Shown here in pieces: positions 1 to 8,752 of a stretch of 64,000 nt of DNA. The stretch is from Longimycelium tulufanense (GTDB lineage: Bacteria; Actinomycetota; Actinomycetes; Mycobacteriales; Pseudonocardiaceae). The DNA lies in contig NZ_BMMK01000016.1 of assembly GCF_014645795.1 (NCBI RefSeq), positions 30,928 through 94,927 of the forward strand, read 5' to 3'. The position numbers were made by a program, and so were the translations under genes. The number at the start of each line of letters is the position of its first letter. Within the stretch, counting starts at the first letter, position 1. The notes under the pieces were generated by a model. That model was given only the letters and a program-made list of their open reading frames with translations. It made no database searches and was not told the origin of the DNA.

Positions 1-552
1 TGGCTGGTCGACCAGTTCCGGGGCGGCCGCTCCCCGCTCGGTCTCGTCCGTGCCGGCCTGGTGTGGGCGGACGCGCCCACCGCCTGGCTGGATGCGGTGC
101 GCGGCTGGCTCGCCGCCCCGCACCGGGGGACGGTGGTCGGGATCGCCGCCTGGACCGGTGGTGCGCTCTGGGCGATCGCTCATCGGCGGGCGGTGCTGCC
201 CGCGGCGCTCGGCTGGCTGGTGGTGCTGACCGTGGCCGATGCGCTGGGCTATCCGGGCGCATCCAGCCGTGCCGTTCTCGCCTTCGTGGTGGTCGTCGGG
301 CTACTTCTGTTGCTGTCGGTCCCGTGGCGGCGCCGGCCTGTCGTGCGCCGGGCCCGGTTGCTGCCGCGCGACGTGTTCCTCGCCGCGGGGCGGGCCGCCG
401 CGATCGTGGTCCTCATACCCCTTTCCGCACCACTGCTCGCGCTCACCACGCTGTCCGGGCCCTACCTCACCCGCCCACCGCAACCCGACCCCACGGGTAT
501 CCCGTTGCCGCGCCGGCAGGACAGCACGCAACGCCCGACACAGCGCGAGTGA
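1..552 (+). CDS. Partial membrane protein of unknown function (5' end outside window)
   Basis: The frame is open from the first base of the window, so only the C-terminal 183 or so residues are present. The visible part has about four hydrophobic segments (for example around VGIAAWTGGALWAIAH and AFVVVVGLLLLLSVPW), short basic loops, and a hydrophilic Pro/Arg-rich tail after the last segment. No family motif is recognised. It converges on ald and both appear to share the hairpin terminator at 598-635. It is probably a polytopic inner-membrane protein; nothing more specific can be said without the missing N-terminus. Confidence 0.6.
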   Translation, partial: WLVDQFRGGRSPLGLVRAGLVWADAPTAWLDAVRGWLAAPHRGTVVGIAAWTGGALWAIAHRRAVLPAALGWLVVLTVADALGYPGASSRAVLAFVVVVGLLLLLSVPWRRRPVVRRARLLPRDVFLAAGRAAAIVVLIPLSAPLLALTTLSGPYLTRPPQPDPTGIPLPRRQDSTQRPTQRE

Positions 553-597
553 TCAAGTCCACTTCGGACACCCGGTCCCGGGCCCGGAAACGCGCAC

Positions 598-635
598 GGG
601 GCGCTTCCCCCCCGGCGCAGGAGGGGAAGCGCCCC
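598..635. terminator. Bidirectional hairpin between the partial membrane gene and ald
   Basis: A perfect 13-bp stem (598-610 with 623-635, GGGGCGCTTCCCC) closes a 12-nt loop between two convergent genes. There is no clear T tract, as is common in high-GC actinobacteria. The hairpin ends 12 bp from the ald stop codon. Confidence 0.75.
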
Positions 636-647
636 CAATGGACTGAG

Positions 648-1766
648 TCAGCCGGCGAGCACCTCGCTGACGGTCGTCAGCGGGAGGCGGTGCGCCTCCG
701 CCACCGCCTGGTTGGTGACGCGGCCGGCGTGGGTGTTCAGGCCCAGCGCCAGCGCCTGGTCCGCGTGCAACGCCTCCCGCCAGCCGCAGTTGGCCAGCGC
801 GACGGCGTAGGGCAGCGTGACGTTGGTGAGCGCGAAGGTCGAGGTGCGCGGCACCGCGCCCGGCATGTTGGCCACGCAGTAGAAGACGCTGTCGTGCACC
901 GGGAAAGTCGGCTCGGCGTGCGTCGTCGGCCGCGAGTCCTCGAAGCAGCCGCCCTGGTCGATCGCAATGTCCACCAGCACACTGCCCGGCTTCATCCGCT
1001 TCACCAGGTCGTTGCTCACCAGCTTGGGCGCCTTGGCACCCGGCACCAGCACGGCGCCGACGACCAGGTCGGCCTCCAGCACGGCCTGCTCCACCTCGAA
1101 GACGTTGGACGTCACGGTGCGCAGGCGGCCGTGGTAGAGGGCGTCGGCGGAGCGCAGCTTGTCCACCGACAGGTCGAGCACCGTCACGTCGGCGCCCATG
1201 CCGACCGCGATCGCGGCGGCGTTCATGCCCGACACGCCCGCACCGAGGATCGTGACCTTGGCCGGGTGCACGCCGGGCACACCGCCCAGCAGCATCCCGC
1301 GGCCGCCGCGGGACTTCATCAGCGTCTCGGCGCCGACCTGGGTGGCGAGCCGGCCGGCAACCTCGCTCATCGGGGCCAGCAGCGGAAGCGCGCGGTTGGG
1401 CAGCTGCACGGTCTCGTAGGCGATGCCGGTGACCTCGCGCTCCAGCAACGCGTCGGTGCACTCGCGCGAGGCCGCCAGGTGCAGGTAGGTGAACAGGGTC
1501 TGGCCGGGCCGCATCCGGTGGTACTCCTCGGCGACCGGCTCCTTGACCTTCAGCACCAGGTCCGTGGTGCCCCACACCTCGTCGGCGGTGGGCAGGATCC
1601 GCGCACCCGCGGCGGTGTACTCGGCGTCGCTGATCGAGGAGCCCTGGCCGGCGCCCTGCTCGACGAACACCTCGTGGCCGTGCCGGACGAGCTCCAGCAC
1701 GCCGGCCGGGGTGATGGCCACCCGGTACTCGTGGTTCTTGACCTCGCGGGGGACGCCGACCTTCAT
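648..1766 (-). CDS. ald: Alanine dehydrogenase
   Basis: A 372-residue protein for NAD-dependent oxidative deamination of L-alanine to pyruvate and ammonia (or the reverse), in the cytosol. The N-terminus [15 protein letters not shown] is the family signature. The catalytic lysine (Lys75 in LKVKEP) and histidine (His96 in TYLHLA) are at the expected places, and a Rossmann fold follows ([11 protein letters not shown] near residue 175). The ATG at 1766 is chosen because AAGGAG precedes it at good spacing; a longer frame upstream lacks this. It lies downstream of a PucR-type regulator on the same strand, with 129 bp between them. In Bacillus subtilis the PucR-family protein AdeR activates ald, so local control by the neighbour is plausible. 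Confidence 0.96.
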   Translation of the reverse strand: MKVGVPREVKNHEYRVAITPAGVLELVRHGHEVFVEQGAGQGSSISDAEYTAAGARILPTADEVWGTTDLVLKVKEPVAEEYHRMRPGQTLFTYLHLAASRECTDALLEREVTGIAYETVQLPNRALPLLAPMSEVAGRLATQVGAETLMKSRGGRGMLLGGVPGVHPAKVTILGAGVSGMNAAAIAVGMGADVTVLDLSVDKLRSADALYHGRLRTVTSNVFEVEQAVLEADLVVGAVLVPGAKAPKLVSNDLVKRMKPGSVLVDIAIDQGGCFEDSRPTTHAEPTFPVHDSVFYCVANMPGAVPRTSTFALTNVTLPYAVALANCGWREALHADQALALGLNTHAGRVTNQAVAEAHRLPLTTVSEVLAG

Positions 1767-1874
1767 CGGGGGACTCCTTGTGGGAAAAAGACTCAACTCT
1801 TGGTTGCCCCGATGGTCGGTTCACCCGAGCGGGGTGTCATCGGCGCGGCCGCACCAACCTGCCCGGGGCCGTTG

Positions 1875-1887
1875 GTGCAACCTGCAC
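1875..1887. promoter_or_regulatory. Short palindrome in the ald upstream region
   Basis: The sequence GTGCAACCTGCAC forms 5-bp arms around three bases, about 110 bp upstream of the ald start and just past the PucR stop codon. It is a candidate operator for the neighbouring PucR regulator, by position only. Confidence 0.25.
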
Positions 1888-1895
1888 AGGTCGCT

Positions 1896-3605
1896 TCACG
1901 CCCGGTCGGACCGGGCACCGAACGCAGCCAGCTCGAGCTGGACCGCGAGCCGCACGTCCGGGTCGTCCAGGCGCATGGGGGCGATCTCGCCGATCCGGCG
2001 CATCCGGTACCGCAGGGTGTTGCGGTGGACGTGCAGCCGGCGCGCGACCGCGCTCTGGTCGCCGGCGTGCGCCAGCCAGGCGGCCAGCGTCTCCACGTAC
2101 TGCGTGCCGTGGACAGCGTCGTGCTCCCGGAGCGCACGCACCGGACCCGCGTCCAGCAGCGCGGCCAACACCTCGGAGGTGGCCACCCGGCGCACCACCA
2201 GCCGCGCCCACACCTCCTCGTAGCGCGCCCAGCGGCCCAGGCCGGGGGAGGAGCGCAGCAGGGCCTCGACCTCGTCGGCCTGCGCCCGGGACCGCACCAG
2301 GCCGGCGAACTCCGCGGCCGGGCCACCGATCCCGGCGACCACCTGCACGCCGGGGGCGAGCTCGGCCAGTGCCCGCGACAACCACTCCCACCTCGGCACC
2401 ACGTCCGAGGGCCGCTCGCACTCCACGATCGCGTACACGGTGCCGCCGACCTCGGCCAGCGGGGTGCGCGCCGGCAGGCCACTGGCCGAGCGCAGCCGCT
2501 CCCACAGCGCCAGGCGCAACGCCTCGTCCTGCTCGGCCAGGGCGGCGCCCGACCCGCGCAGCCCGAAGGCCACCACCCGGTGCGAGCCCGCGCGCAGGCC
2601 GAGCCTGGCCGCCGCCGACGCCACATCGCCCGAGCCGTGCAACACGGTGACGGCCCGGTCCCGCATCAACCGGCGTTCCACGTCGGTGCCGGCCCGCAGC
2701 CGGAGCAGATGCAACGCCACCACCGCGGCGGTGTCGGCGAACGCCGCGGCCCGCTCGGCCGAGACCGGTCCGGGGACCACCGCCCAGATCGAGCCCAGCA
2801 GCTCCGAGCCCACCCGGACCGGCATGATCAGCCGCGGCAGGGTGCCGTCCTCCAGCCCGGGCACGAACACCGGCTCGGCGCCCTTGCCCACCTCGCGCAG
2901 CACGCCCCGCCGCCGGAACTGCGCCAGGGTGGCGTCCGGGACGCGGCGGCCCACGATCGTGGCCACCCGGGCCGGGTCGGCACGGTCCTGCCGGGACGAG
3001 TAGGCCAGCACCCGGGAACCGGCGTCCTCGATCGTCACCGGCGCGTCCACCACCGCGGCGATCGCGTCGGCCAGCGTGAACAGGTCGGAGAACTCACCGC
3101 CCCCGGCCAGGTCCGGGGCGCTGGTCGCCTCCAGGTCCAGCAGCGAGCGCAGCAGCCACAGCACCTGGGTCCAGGCGGCGTGCCGGGCGACGGAGAGCAG
3201 ACCGACCCCCGATCGCCGGGCGGCGCGCCGCACCGCCTCCTCGGCGGCCAGGGGCTCCTTCAGCACCACCGCGCCCGCCTCGGGGCACTGCTCGACCAGC
3301 CTGGTCGCCGCCGGGACCCCGGTCACGGCGACCCCGAGCACGAGGTCGCCGGGGTGGGTCTCCGGCCGGGCGTCCGGCTCGGCGATCACCACGTCACCGA
3401 CGGGCGCGTCCAGGCCGGCCGGCGGGACCACCACCGTCGCCAGGGGCGGCCCGACCGACTCCACCACCCGCCGCAGCGCTACCACGCCGTCCAGTGTGCG
3501 GCACCGAGCCGCACCAGCCGGTACCGCGGCCGGTCCTGGCCGCTCCCCGCCCGGACAGCCCTCCGCTGGCGGCCGACCGGCAGGAATCCCCGGGGGCCGG
3601 CTCAT
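1896..3605 (-). CDS. PucR family transcriptional regulator next to ald
   Basis: A 569-residue regulator. The N-terminal third resembles a purine-catabolism/PucR sensor domain, a GAF-like middle follows (EFSDLFTLADAIAAVV onward), and the C-terminus carries the PucR helix-turn-helix (VHRNTLRYRMRRIGEIAP, near residue 535). The ATG at 3605 overlaps the stop of the upstream methyltransferase gene (ATGA), so the two are translationally coupled. It precedes ald on the same strand. By analogy with B. subtilis AdeR it may control ald, but it could equally control the methyltransferase-P450 genes it is coupled to. The ligand is unknown. Confidence 0.85.
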   Translation of the reverse strand: MSRPPGIPAGRPPAEGCPGGERPGPAAVPAGAARCRTLDGVVALRRVVESVGPPLATVVVPPAGLDAPVGDVVIAEPDARPETHPGDLVLGVAVTGVPAATRLVEQCPEAGAVVLKEPLAAEEAVRRAARRSGVGLLSVARHAAWTQVLWLLRSLLDLEATSAPDLAGGGEFSDLFTLADAIAAVVDAPVTIEDAGSRVLAYSSRQDRADPARVATIVGRRVPDATLAQFRRRGVLREVGKGAEPVFVPGLEDGTLPRLIMPVRVGSELLGSIWAVVPGPVSAERAAAFADTAAVVALHLLRLRAGTDVERRLMRDRAVTVLHGSGDVASAAARLGLRAGSHRVVAFGLRGSGAALAEQDEALRLALWERLRSASGLPARTPLAEVGGTVYAIVECERPSDVVPRWEWLSRALAELAPGVQVVAGIGGPAAEFAGLVRSRAQADEVEALLRSSPGLGRWARYEEVWARLVVRRVATSEVLAALLDAGPVRALREHDAVHGTQYVETLAAWLAHAGDQSAVARRLHVHRNTLRYRMRRIGEIAPMRLDDPDVRLAVQLELAAFGARSDRA

Positions 3606-4744
3606 CGCGGCTGGATCGGGATCTCCCAGCGATACTCCCCGTCGGCCCGGTCCAGCCACAGCCACTGGCGGTCCTCGGTCACGGTGAGCCCGTAGCGGTG
3701 ATGTGCCGGCCGGCCGAGCCGGTGCCAGTCGCCGACCATCCGGCACAGCTCGTCCCACAGCCGGCGCGGGCCGTCCTCGACGAGCGTGACGTGGCGGGGC
3801 GCGGTCACCTCGGCCCGCACCCACGAGCCGGTCACCGGGTCGACCAGCACGTGCACCGCGGGATCGCGGTGCACGGTGACCCGATGGACACCGGGCAGCA
3901 GCACCGAGGCGAGAAAGGCGACCGTCGGGTGATGCAGGCCCTCCGGCAGCTCGTGGCCACGCACCGCCCCCTCCCCGTATCCGACACGCAGCACGTCCCG
4001 CCCCGTCCACACCACGTGATCGGCGCTCTCGCGCATGGCGACGAACCCGGCTGGAGCCCGCAGGAAGCCTCCGGTGGCGGTGCCGTCGGCGGACCGCAGC
4101 AGCCGGACCAGGCCGAACCCGACATTGACCACGATCGAGCCGTCCTGCCTGACCTGTCGCACCCATGGATAAGGCACGGAGCTGACACCACAGGTGGCGA
4201 TCACGCGGTCGTAGGGAGCCCGATCCGGATAGCCGGCAGCCCCGTTCCCGCACACCACGGTCGGCCGAAAACCGAAAGCGGCCAACGCGTTCCGCGCGTC
4301 GTCGGCGACCTCGGGGTCGATGTCCACCGTGGTGACGTTCTCCTCGCCGACCCGATGGCAGAGCAGCGCCGCGTTGTAGCCGGTGCCGGTGCCGATCTCC
4401 AGGACGCGGTGCCCCTCGCCGACACCCAACGCCTCGAGCATGATCGCCATCAGGCTCGGCGTCGTACTGCTGCTGGTCGCGACGCCCTTGGCATCAAAGC
4501 GGGTCACCAGCGCGACGTCGTCGTAGGCAGCCGCGAGCGAGCGGCCGCGACGGTCCGGATCGGTTGCGTCGTAATGCAGGTAGTGCCCGACCGGGCCGGG
4601 GACGCAGAACCGGGAGACGAACCGGTGGCGGGGTACCGCGCGGAACGCCGCCCGCCATTCCGGGGAGGTGAGCGCTCCCTTGTCGACAAGTCTGCTGACG
4701 AGCCGGTCGCGCAGGGCCATGGTCGGGTCGGTGGTCCTCGTCAT
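3602..4744 (-). CDS. PCMT-family SAM-dependent methyltransferase (O-methyltransferase of the actinobacterial L-isoaspartate type)
   Basis: A 380-residue cytosolic protein with the PCMT core: the SSSTTPSLMAIMLEAL segment that places the substrate, then the SAM-binding motif I VLEIGTGTGYNAALL (about residues 115-130) and VTTVDIDPEV. A 150-residue C-terminal extension is typical of the large actinobacterial members, some of which methylate lanthipeptide or FxLD-type peptide substrates. No precursor peptide gene is visible nearby. It lies 63 bp after a P450 gene and overlaps the following PucR gene by 4 bp. Substrate unknown: protein repair, peptide tailoring or small-molecule methylation are all possible. 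Confidence 0.82.
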   Translation of the reverse strand: MTRTTDPTMALRDRLVSRLVDKGALTSPEWRAAFRAVPRHRFVSRFCVPGPVGHYLHYDATDPDRRGRSLAAAYDDVALVTRFDAKGVATSSSTTPSLMAIMLEALGVGEGHRVLEIGTGTGYNAALLCHRVGEENVTTVDIDPEVADDARNALAAFGFRPTVVCGNGAAGYPDRAPYDRVIATCGVSSVPYPWVRQVRQDGSIVVNVGFGLVRLLRSADGTATGGFLRAPAGFVAMRESADHVVWTGRDVLRVGYGEGAVRGHELPEGLHHPTVAFLASVLLPGVHRVTVHRDPAVHVLVDPVTGSWVRAEVTAPRHVTLVEDGPRRLWDELCRMVGDWHRLGRPAHHRYGLTVTEDRQWLWLDRADGEYRWEIPIQPR

Positions 4745-4807
4745 GGCCGCCCTCCGTCAGCACCCATGCGGCTCTGCGTAGGTGATCACAAAAGGTAGTG
4801 GTCCTTG

Positions 4808-6043
4808 CTAACCATCGGATGACGATTCGTATGCGACTCGGACGCGTAGCGGGGCCCGGAAGGACACCAGGTTGAGCATGGGCGGGTCGTCGTCGACCAA
4901 CGTCAGGTCGGGTAGGCGCTCGGCAGCCGCACGCACCACCACGGCGGCCTCCACCCGCGCCAGCTCCGCACCCAGACAGAGATGCCGTCCCAGGCCGAAC
5001 GCCAGGTGGCGGCGGGCGTTGGGGCGGGCCGGGCAGAACCGCTCCGGGTCGTCGAACACCTCCGGGTCCGAGCCGGCTCCGGCGAGCATGAGCAACAGCT
5101 GTGCGCCGGCCGGCAGGTCGACCCCGCCCAGGCGGGTCGGCCGGGAGGTGACCCGCCGCCACGTGGTGACCGGTGGCTCCCGGCGCAGCACCTCCTCCAC
5201 GCACGCCTCGGCCAACCCCGCCTCGGTGGGCAGCGCGCGCCACAGCTCCGGGCGGGCGACCAGGCGCCGCAACGCCGTGGACAGCAGCTGGGTGGTGGTC
5301 TCCTGGCCGGCGATCAGCAGGAAGTAGCAGACCCCCACGGCCTCCTTGACACCCAGCGGGCTGCCGTCCGGCAGCCGATGCCGGGCCAGGGCGGAGAACA
5401 GGTCGTCACCGGCCGGGCCGGCGGCCCGCACGCGGCCCGCCAGCCAGCGGTGGAACTCGCCGGCCGCCACGGCCAGCTCCTGCTGCCGCTCGGCGTCCGG
5501 GTTGCCCCAGAACAGCTCCAGCGACGCCGTGCTCCACGCCTTCAACGCCGGTAGGTCGACATCGGACAGGCCGAGCATCGTCAGCAGCACCCGGCACGGC
5601 AGGTCCCGGGTGAGCGCGGGAACCAGGTCACACTCGCCGGTGACGGTCAGCTCCGCCTCGACCGCGGCGAGCTGGTCGGCCGCGATCCGCTCGACCAGCG
5701 GCACCGCGTCGGCGACCCGGGGCACGGTGAAGAACCGGGCGACCAGCCGACGCAGGCCCGGATGCGTCTCGGTCCCGTTGTTGGCCAGCGTCGGCGGGAG
5801 GGCGAACCCGGCGCGGGCGAGCACCCGCAGCGCGGGCACCGGGATCGGGGTGACCGCCGTCAGCGCGTTGTCCGGGCGGAAGGTCTCGGCGTCCAGCAGG
5901 ACGTCGCGAACGTCGTTGTATCGGCTGACCAGCCACAACCCGGTGGCGTCGTCGTAGTGGACGGGCGTGTGCTCCCGCAGTGCCGACATGGCGGAATACG
6001 GATCGCGAACGAAGGCGTCGTCGAAGAGGTCCACGGTCCGCAC
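4808..6043 (-). CDS. Cytochrome P450
   Basis: A 411-residue soluble bacterial P450. It has the I-helix oxygen-activation motif AGQETTT, the K-helix ExxR (EVLRREPP) and the haem loop FGLGRHLCLGAELAR with the axial cysteine at 356. The length and motif wording fit the CYP105/107-like actinobacterial group, but no subfamily is assigned. The start is 86 bp from the divergent bioF start. It leads a same-strand run with the methyltransferase and PucR genes. No ferredoxin gene is adjacent. The substrate is unknown. Its position beside bioF recalls BioI, the P450 that makes pimeloyl chains in Bacillus, but position is the only support. Confidence 0.93.
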   Translation of the reverse strand: MRTVDLFDDAFVRDPYSAMSALREHTPVHYDDATGLWLVSRYNDVRDVLLDAETFRPDNALTAVTPIPVPALRVLARAGFALPPTLANNGTETHPGLRRLVARFFTVPRVADAVPLVERIAADQLAAVEAELTVTGECDLVPALTRDLPCRVLLTMLGLSDVDLPALKAWSTASLELFWGNPDAERQQELAVAAGEFHRWLAGRVRAAGPAGDDLFSALARHRLPDGSPLGVKEAVGVCYFLLIAGQETTTQLLSTALRRLVARPELWRALPTEAGLAEACVEEVLRREPPVTTWRRVTSRPTRLGGVDLPAGAQLLLMLAGAGSDPEVFDDPERFCPARPNARRHLAFGLGRHLCLGAELARVEAAVVVRAAAERLPDLTLVDDDPPMLNLVSFRAPLRVRVAYESSSDG

Positions 6044-6129
6044 CTGGGGACCGTAACCCGATCGGCCGCGCGGCCCGTCGTGACGCCCGCCACTCGGATG
6101 AGGACGTCACCGATGCCACACTGTCGCGC

Positions 6130-7317
6130 ATGACAGAAGCCGGCCAGGTGACCTCCGTCAACCCCGCCGCGGCCTTCGACTGGCTCGACGTCCGTGCCTC
6201 CGCGCGGGCCCGCGCCGGCCTGACCCGCCGGCTGCGGTCGCGTCCGGTCGTCGATCCGGTGCTGGACCTGGCCGGCAACGACTACCTCGGCCTGGCCCGC
6301 GACCCCCGGGTGTGCGAGGCCGCGGCCGAGGCGGCCCGCCGATGGGGCGCGGGGGCCACGGCATCCCGGCTGGTCACCGGCACCACCACGCTGCACACCG
6401 AGCTGGAGCGCGAGCTGGCGGACTTCTGCGGGGCCGAGGCCGCCCTGGTCTTCTCCTCCGGCTACACCGCGAATCTCGGGGTGCTGGCGGCGCTCGCCGG
6501 CCCGGGCACGCTGATCGTGTCCGAGGAGTACAACCATGCCTCGCTGATCGACGGCTGCCGGCTGTCGCGCGGGCACACACAGGTGGCGGCGCACGCGGAT
6601 CCGGACGCGGTGCGGGACGCCCTTGCCGGGCGGACGTTGCGGCGGGCCCTCGTCGTGACCGACGGGGTCTTCTCGGTGGACGGCGACCTGGCGCCGTTGG
6701 GGGAGCTGGCCGCCGTCGCGCGGGAGCACGGCGCCGCCGTGGTGGTCGATGACGCGCACGGGCTCGGAGTGCTCGGGCAGGGCGGCCGCGGTTCGGTGTG
6801 GGCGGCCGGACTGGCCGGAGCGCCGGACGTGGTCACCTGTGTGACGTTGTCGAAGTCGCTGGGCGCACAGGGCGGTGCGGTGCTCGGCCCGCGACGGGTG
6901 ATCGACCATCTCGTCGACACGGCTCGCACGTTCATCTTCGACACCGGGCTCGCACCGGCTGCCGCTGGCGGGGCGCTGGGTGCGTTGCATCTGCTGCGTG
7001 ATCAGCCGGAGCTGGCCGAACGGGTGTGCGCGGTGGCGCGGGAGCTGGCGTGCCGACTGGGTACGGCGGGCCTGGCGGTGAGCGAGCCGGCGGCGGCCGT
7101 GGTGTCGGTGCGGGCGCCCTCGCCGCAGGCGGCGGTGGAGTGGGCCGCGGCGTGCCGGGACCACGGGGTCGCGGTGGGCTGCTTCCGCCCGCCGTCGGTG
7201 CCGGACCGGGTCTCCCGACTGCGGTTGACGGCGCGGGCGGACCTGACCGTCGCGGACATCGACCACGCGGTCGACGTGATCGTTCGCACCGCGCCGCCGG
7301 AGGCCCACGCGGTCTGA
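6130..7317 (+). CDS. bioF: 8-amino-7-oxononanoate synthase
   Basis: A 395-residue PLP enzyme of the alpha-oxoamine synthase family that condenses pimeloyl-ACP (or CoA) with L-alanine in biotin synthesis. The PLP lysine is Lys242 in TLSKSLGAQGG, the pyridine-binding aspartate lies in VVVDDAHG (about 207), and LAGNDYLGLARDP and ATASRLVTG are standard bioF motifs. The ATG at 6130 is preferred over in-frame codons upstream because the family starts here. No other bio gene is in the window, which is common where bioF is separate. A closely related 2-amino-3-ketobutyrate ligase is the main alternative, but the motifs favour BioF. Confidence 0.87.
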   Translation: MTEAGQVTSVNPAAAFDWLDVRASARARAGLTRRLRSRPVVDPVLDLAGNDYLGLARDPRVCEAAAEAARRWGAGATASRLVTGTTTLHTELERELADFCGAEAALVFSSGYTANLGVLAALAGPGTLIVSEEYNHASLIDGCRLSRGHTQVAAHADPDAVRDALAGRTLRRALVVTDGVFSVDGDLAPLGELAAVAREHGAAVVVDDAHGLGVLGQGGRGSVWAAGLAGAPDVVTCVTLSKSLGAQGGAVLGPRRVIDHLVDTARTFIFDTGLAPAAAGGALGALHLLRDQPELAERVCAVARELACRLGTAGLAVSEPAAAVVSVRAPSPQAAVEWAAACRDHGVAVGCFRPPSVPDRVSRLRLTARADLTVADIDHAVDVIVRTAPPEAHAV

Positions 7318-7327
7318 CCCGTAGCCG

Positions 7328-7840
7328 TCAGCGTGCGGCCCGGCGGCGGCGTGGTGCGCGCAGGCGTCCCGGGGGCACGGTCAGCGCGCTGGTGTGGACG
7401 CGTTCCAGCACGATCGAGCTGGTCAGGTTCCGCACCTCTGGGCGGCTGGCCACCTTGTCCACCAGCAGGCGCTGCAGGTGCCGGCTGTCCTCGACCGCGA
7501 TGTGGATGAGGAAGTCCGCCTGCCCGCTGACGTGGAACAACGCCCGGGTCTCCGGGAGCGACAGCACGAATCGCCGGAACGGGTCGACCACCTCCCGGGA
7601 GTGCGGCCGTACGTTGACCGAGACGATCGCCTCCAGCCCCAACCCGACGGCACGCGGATCGATCTCCGCGCGGTAGCCGGTCACCACCCCGCTGTCCCGC
7701 AACCGCCGCACCCGGTCCAGGCACGTCGACGGAGCCACGCCCACCCTGGCGGCCAGATCCTTGTTCGCGATCGAGGCGTCGTTCTGCAACTCCTCCAAGA
7801 TTCGCCAGTCGACCGAATCCAGTTCGACGAAATCGCTCAT
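7328..7840 (-). CDS. Lrp/AsnC family transcriptional regulator
   Basis: A 170-residue regulator. An N-terminal winged helix-turn-helix (VDWRILEELQNDASIANKD, then the recognition helix around APSTCLDRVRRLRDSG) is followed by a RAM ligand-binding domain (SGQADFLIHIAVED). It is divergent from a LysE-type exporter with 91 bp between starts. This arrangement is typical of Lrp-like regulators that sense an amino acid and switch on its exporter (as LysG/LysE or Lrp/BrnFE in corynebacteria). It ends 10 bp from the bioF stop, in convergent orientation. Confidence 0.92.
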   Translation of the reverse strand: MSDFVELDSVDWRILEELQNDASIANKDLAARVGVAPSTCLDRVRRLRDSGVVTGYRAEIDPRAVGLGLEAIVSVNVRPHSREVVDPFRRFVLSLPETRALFHVSGQADFLIHIAVEDSRHLQRLLVDKVASRPEVRNLTSSIVLERVHTSALTVPPGRLRAPRRRRAAR

Positions 7841-7931
7841 AGTCGTGCACGGTACGGGCAACCGGGCGAAGGACCGCTCCGGGCACGCATCCTCCCCATG
7901 TCGAGACGAGCGTGCGGGGAGGTGTGTCGGA

Positions 7932-8564
7932 ATGGATCTGGTGTGGGGGCACATCCACTGGGGGTCGTTCCTGGCGGCGATGCTGGTGATCCTCATCGTG
8001 CCCGGGCCCGACTTCGTCCTGGTGACCAGCAACGCGGTGCTGGACCGGCGACGGGGATGGTGGACCGCGGCCGGCTGCACCAGCGGGCTCGTCGTGCACT
8101 CGGTGGCCGCCACCGCGGGGCTGTCCGCCGTGCTCGTCGCGGTGCCCGCCGCGTTCACCGCGGTGAAGATCATCGGTGCCGCGTACCTGATCTACCTGGG
8201 GATCAGCGTGCTGGTGAAGGCCGGACGCGGTGCGGCTCCCAGCGCCGCGGTCCGGACCGGGAAGGTCCGCACGCCACGCGCGGCGTTCCTGCGCGGGCTC
8301 ACCAACAACGTGCTGAACCCGAAGGTGCTGCTGCTGTTCCTGACCATCGTCCCGCAGGCGATGGATCCCGCGGCCGACCCGGTCCCGCAGGCAGCCGCGC
8401 TCAGTGCCACCGTGGTCGTGTTGTTCGGGCTCTTCCTGGCGCTCGTTGTGGCCTCGGTCCGGCTGCTGACCCGATGGCTGTCCCGGCCCCGGCCGCGCAG
8501 GCTCTTCGAGCGCGGGTGCGGGATCGCGTTGCTCGGCATGGCGGCCAGCCTCGCCGCGGCCTGA
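7932..8564 (+). CDS. LysE/RhtB family amino-acid exporter
   Basis: A 210-residue integral membrane protein with about six hydrophobic segments. The N-terminal LysE signature ILIVPGPDFVLVTSNAVLDRRRG is present, with LRGLTNNVLNPKVLLLFLTI in the second half. GGAGG precedes the ATG at 7932. It is divergent from the Lrp-type regulator, which probably controls it. It should export an amino acid or a toxic analogue; which one cannot be read from the sequence. Confidence 0.93.
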   Translation: MDLVWGHIHWGSFLAAMLVILIVPGPDFVLVTSNAVLDRRRGWWTAAGCTSGLVVHSVAATAGLSAVLVAVPAAFTAVKIIGAAYLIYLGISVLVKAGRGAAPSAAVRTGKVRTPRAAFLRGLTNNVLNPKVLLLFLTIVPQAMDPAADPVPQAAALSATVVVLFGLFLALVVASVRLLTRWLSRPRPRRLFERGCGIALLGMAASLAAA

Positions 8565-8752
8565 AGCCGGGCGTGCCGCTGCCCGAGCCGAAAATTCCGG
8601 GCTGCTGAGCCCGACATTCCCGGGTCGTGTCCTGGATCTTTGCGACGAGTGGTCGGTAGGGCGCGCTGAAGGGCGATCTTTGGTTCGAGAGTCCTGATCA
8701 GCTCTCTGAAACCGAGTCGTCACAGCGCTTTCCGCGTCGCTACCGTCGGCCC

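Noticed and set aside
63..3695. Very long plus-strand open frame across ald and the PucR gene
   Set aside because: It is antisense to two well-supported genes and has only Arg/Gly/His-rich low-complexity sequence, as expected from high-GC antisense frames.
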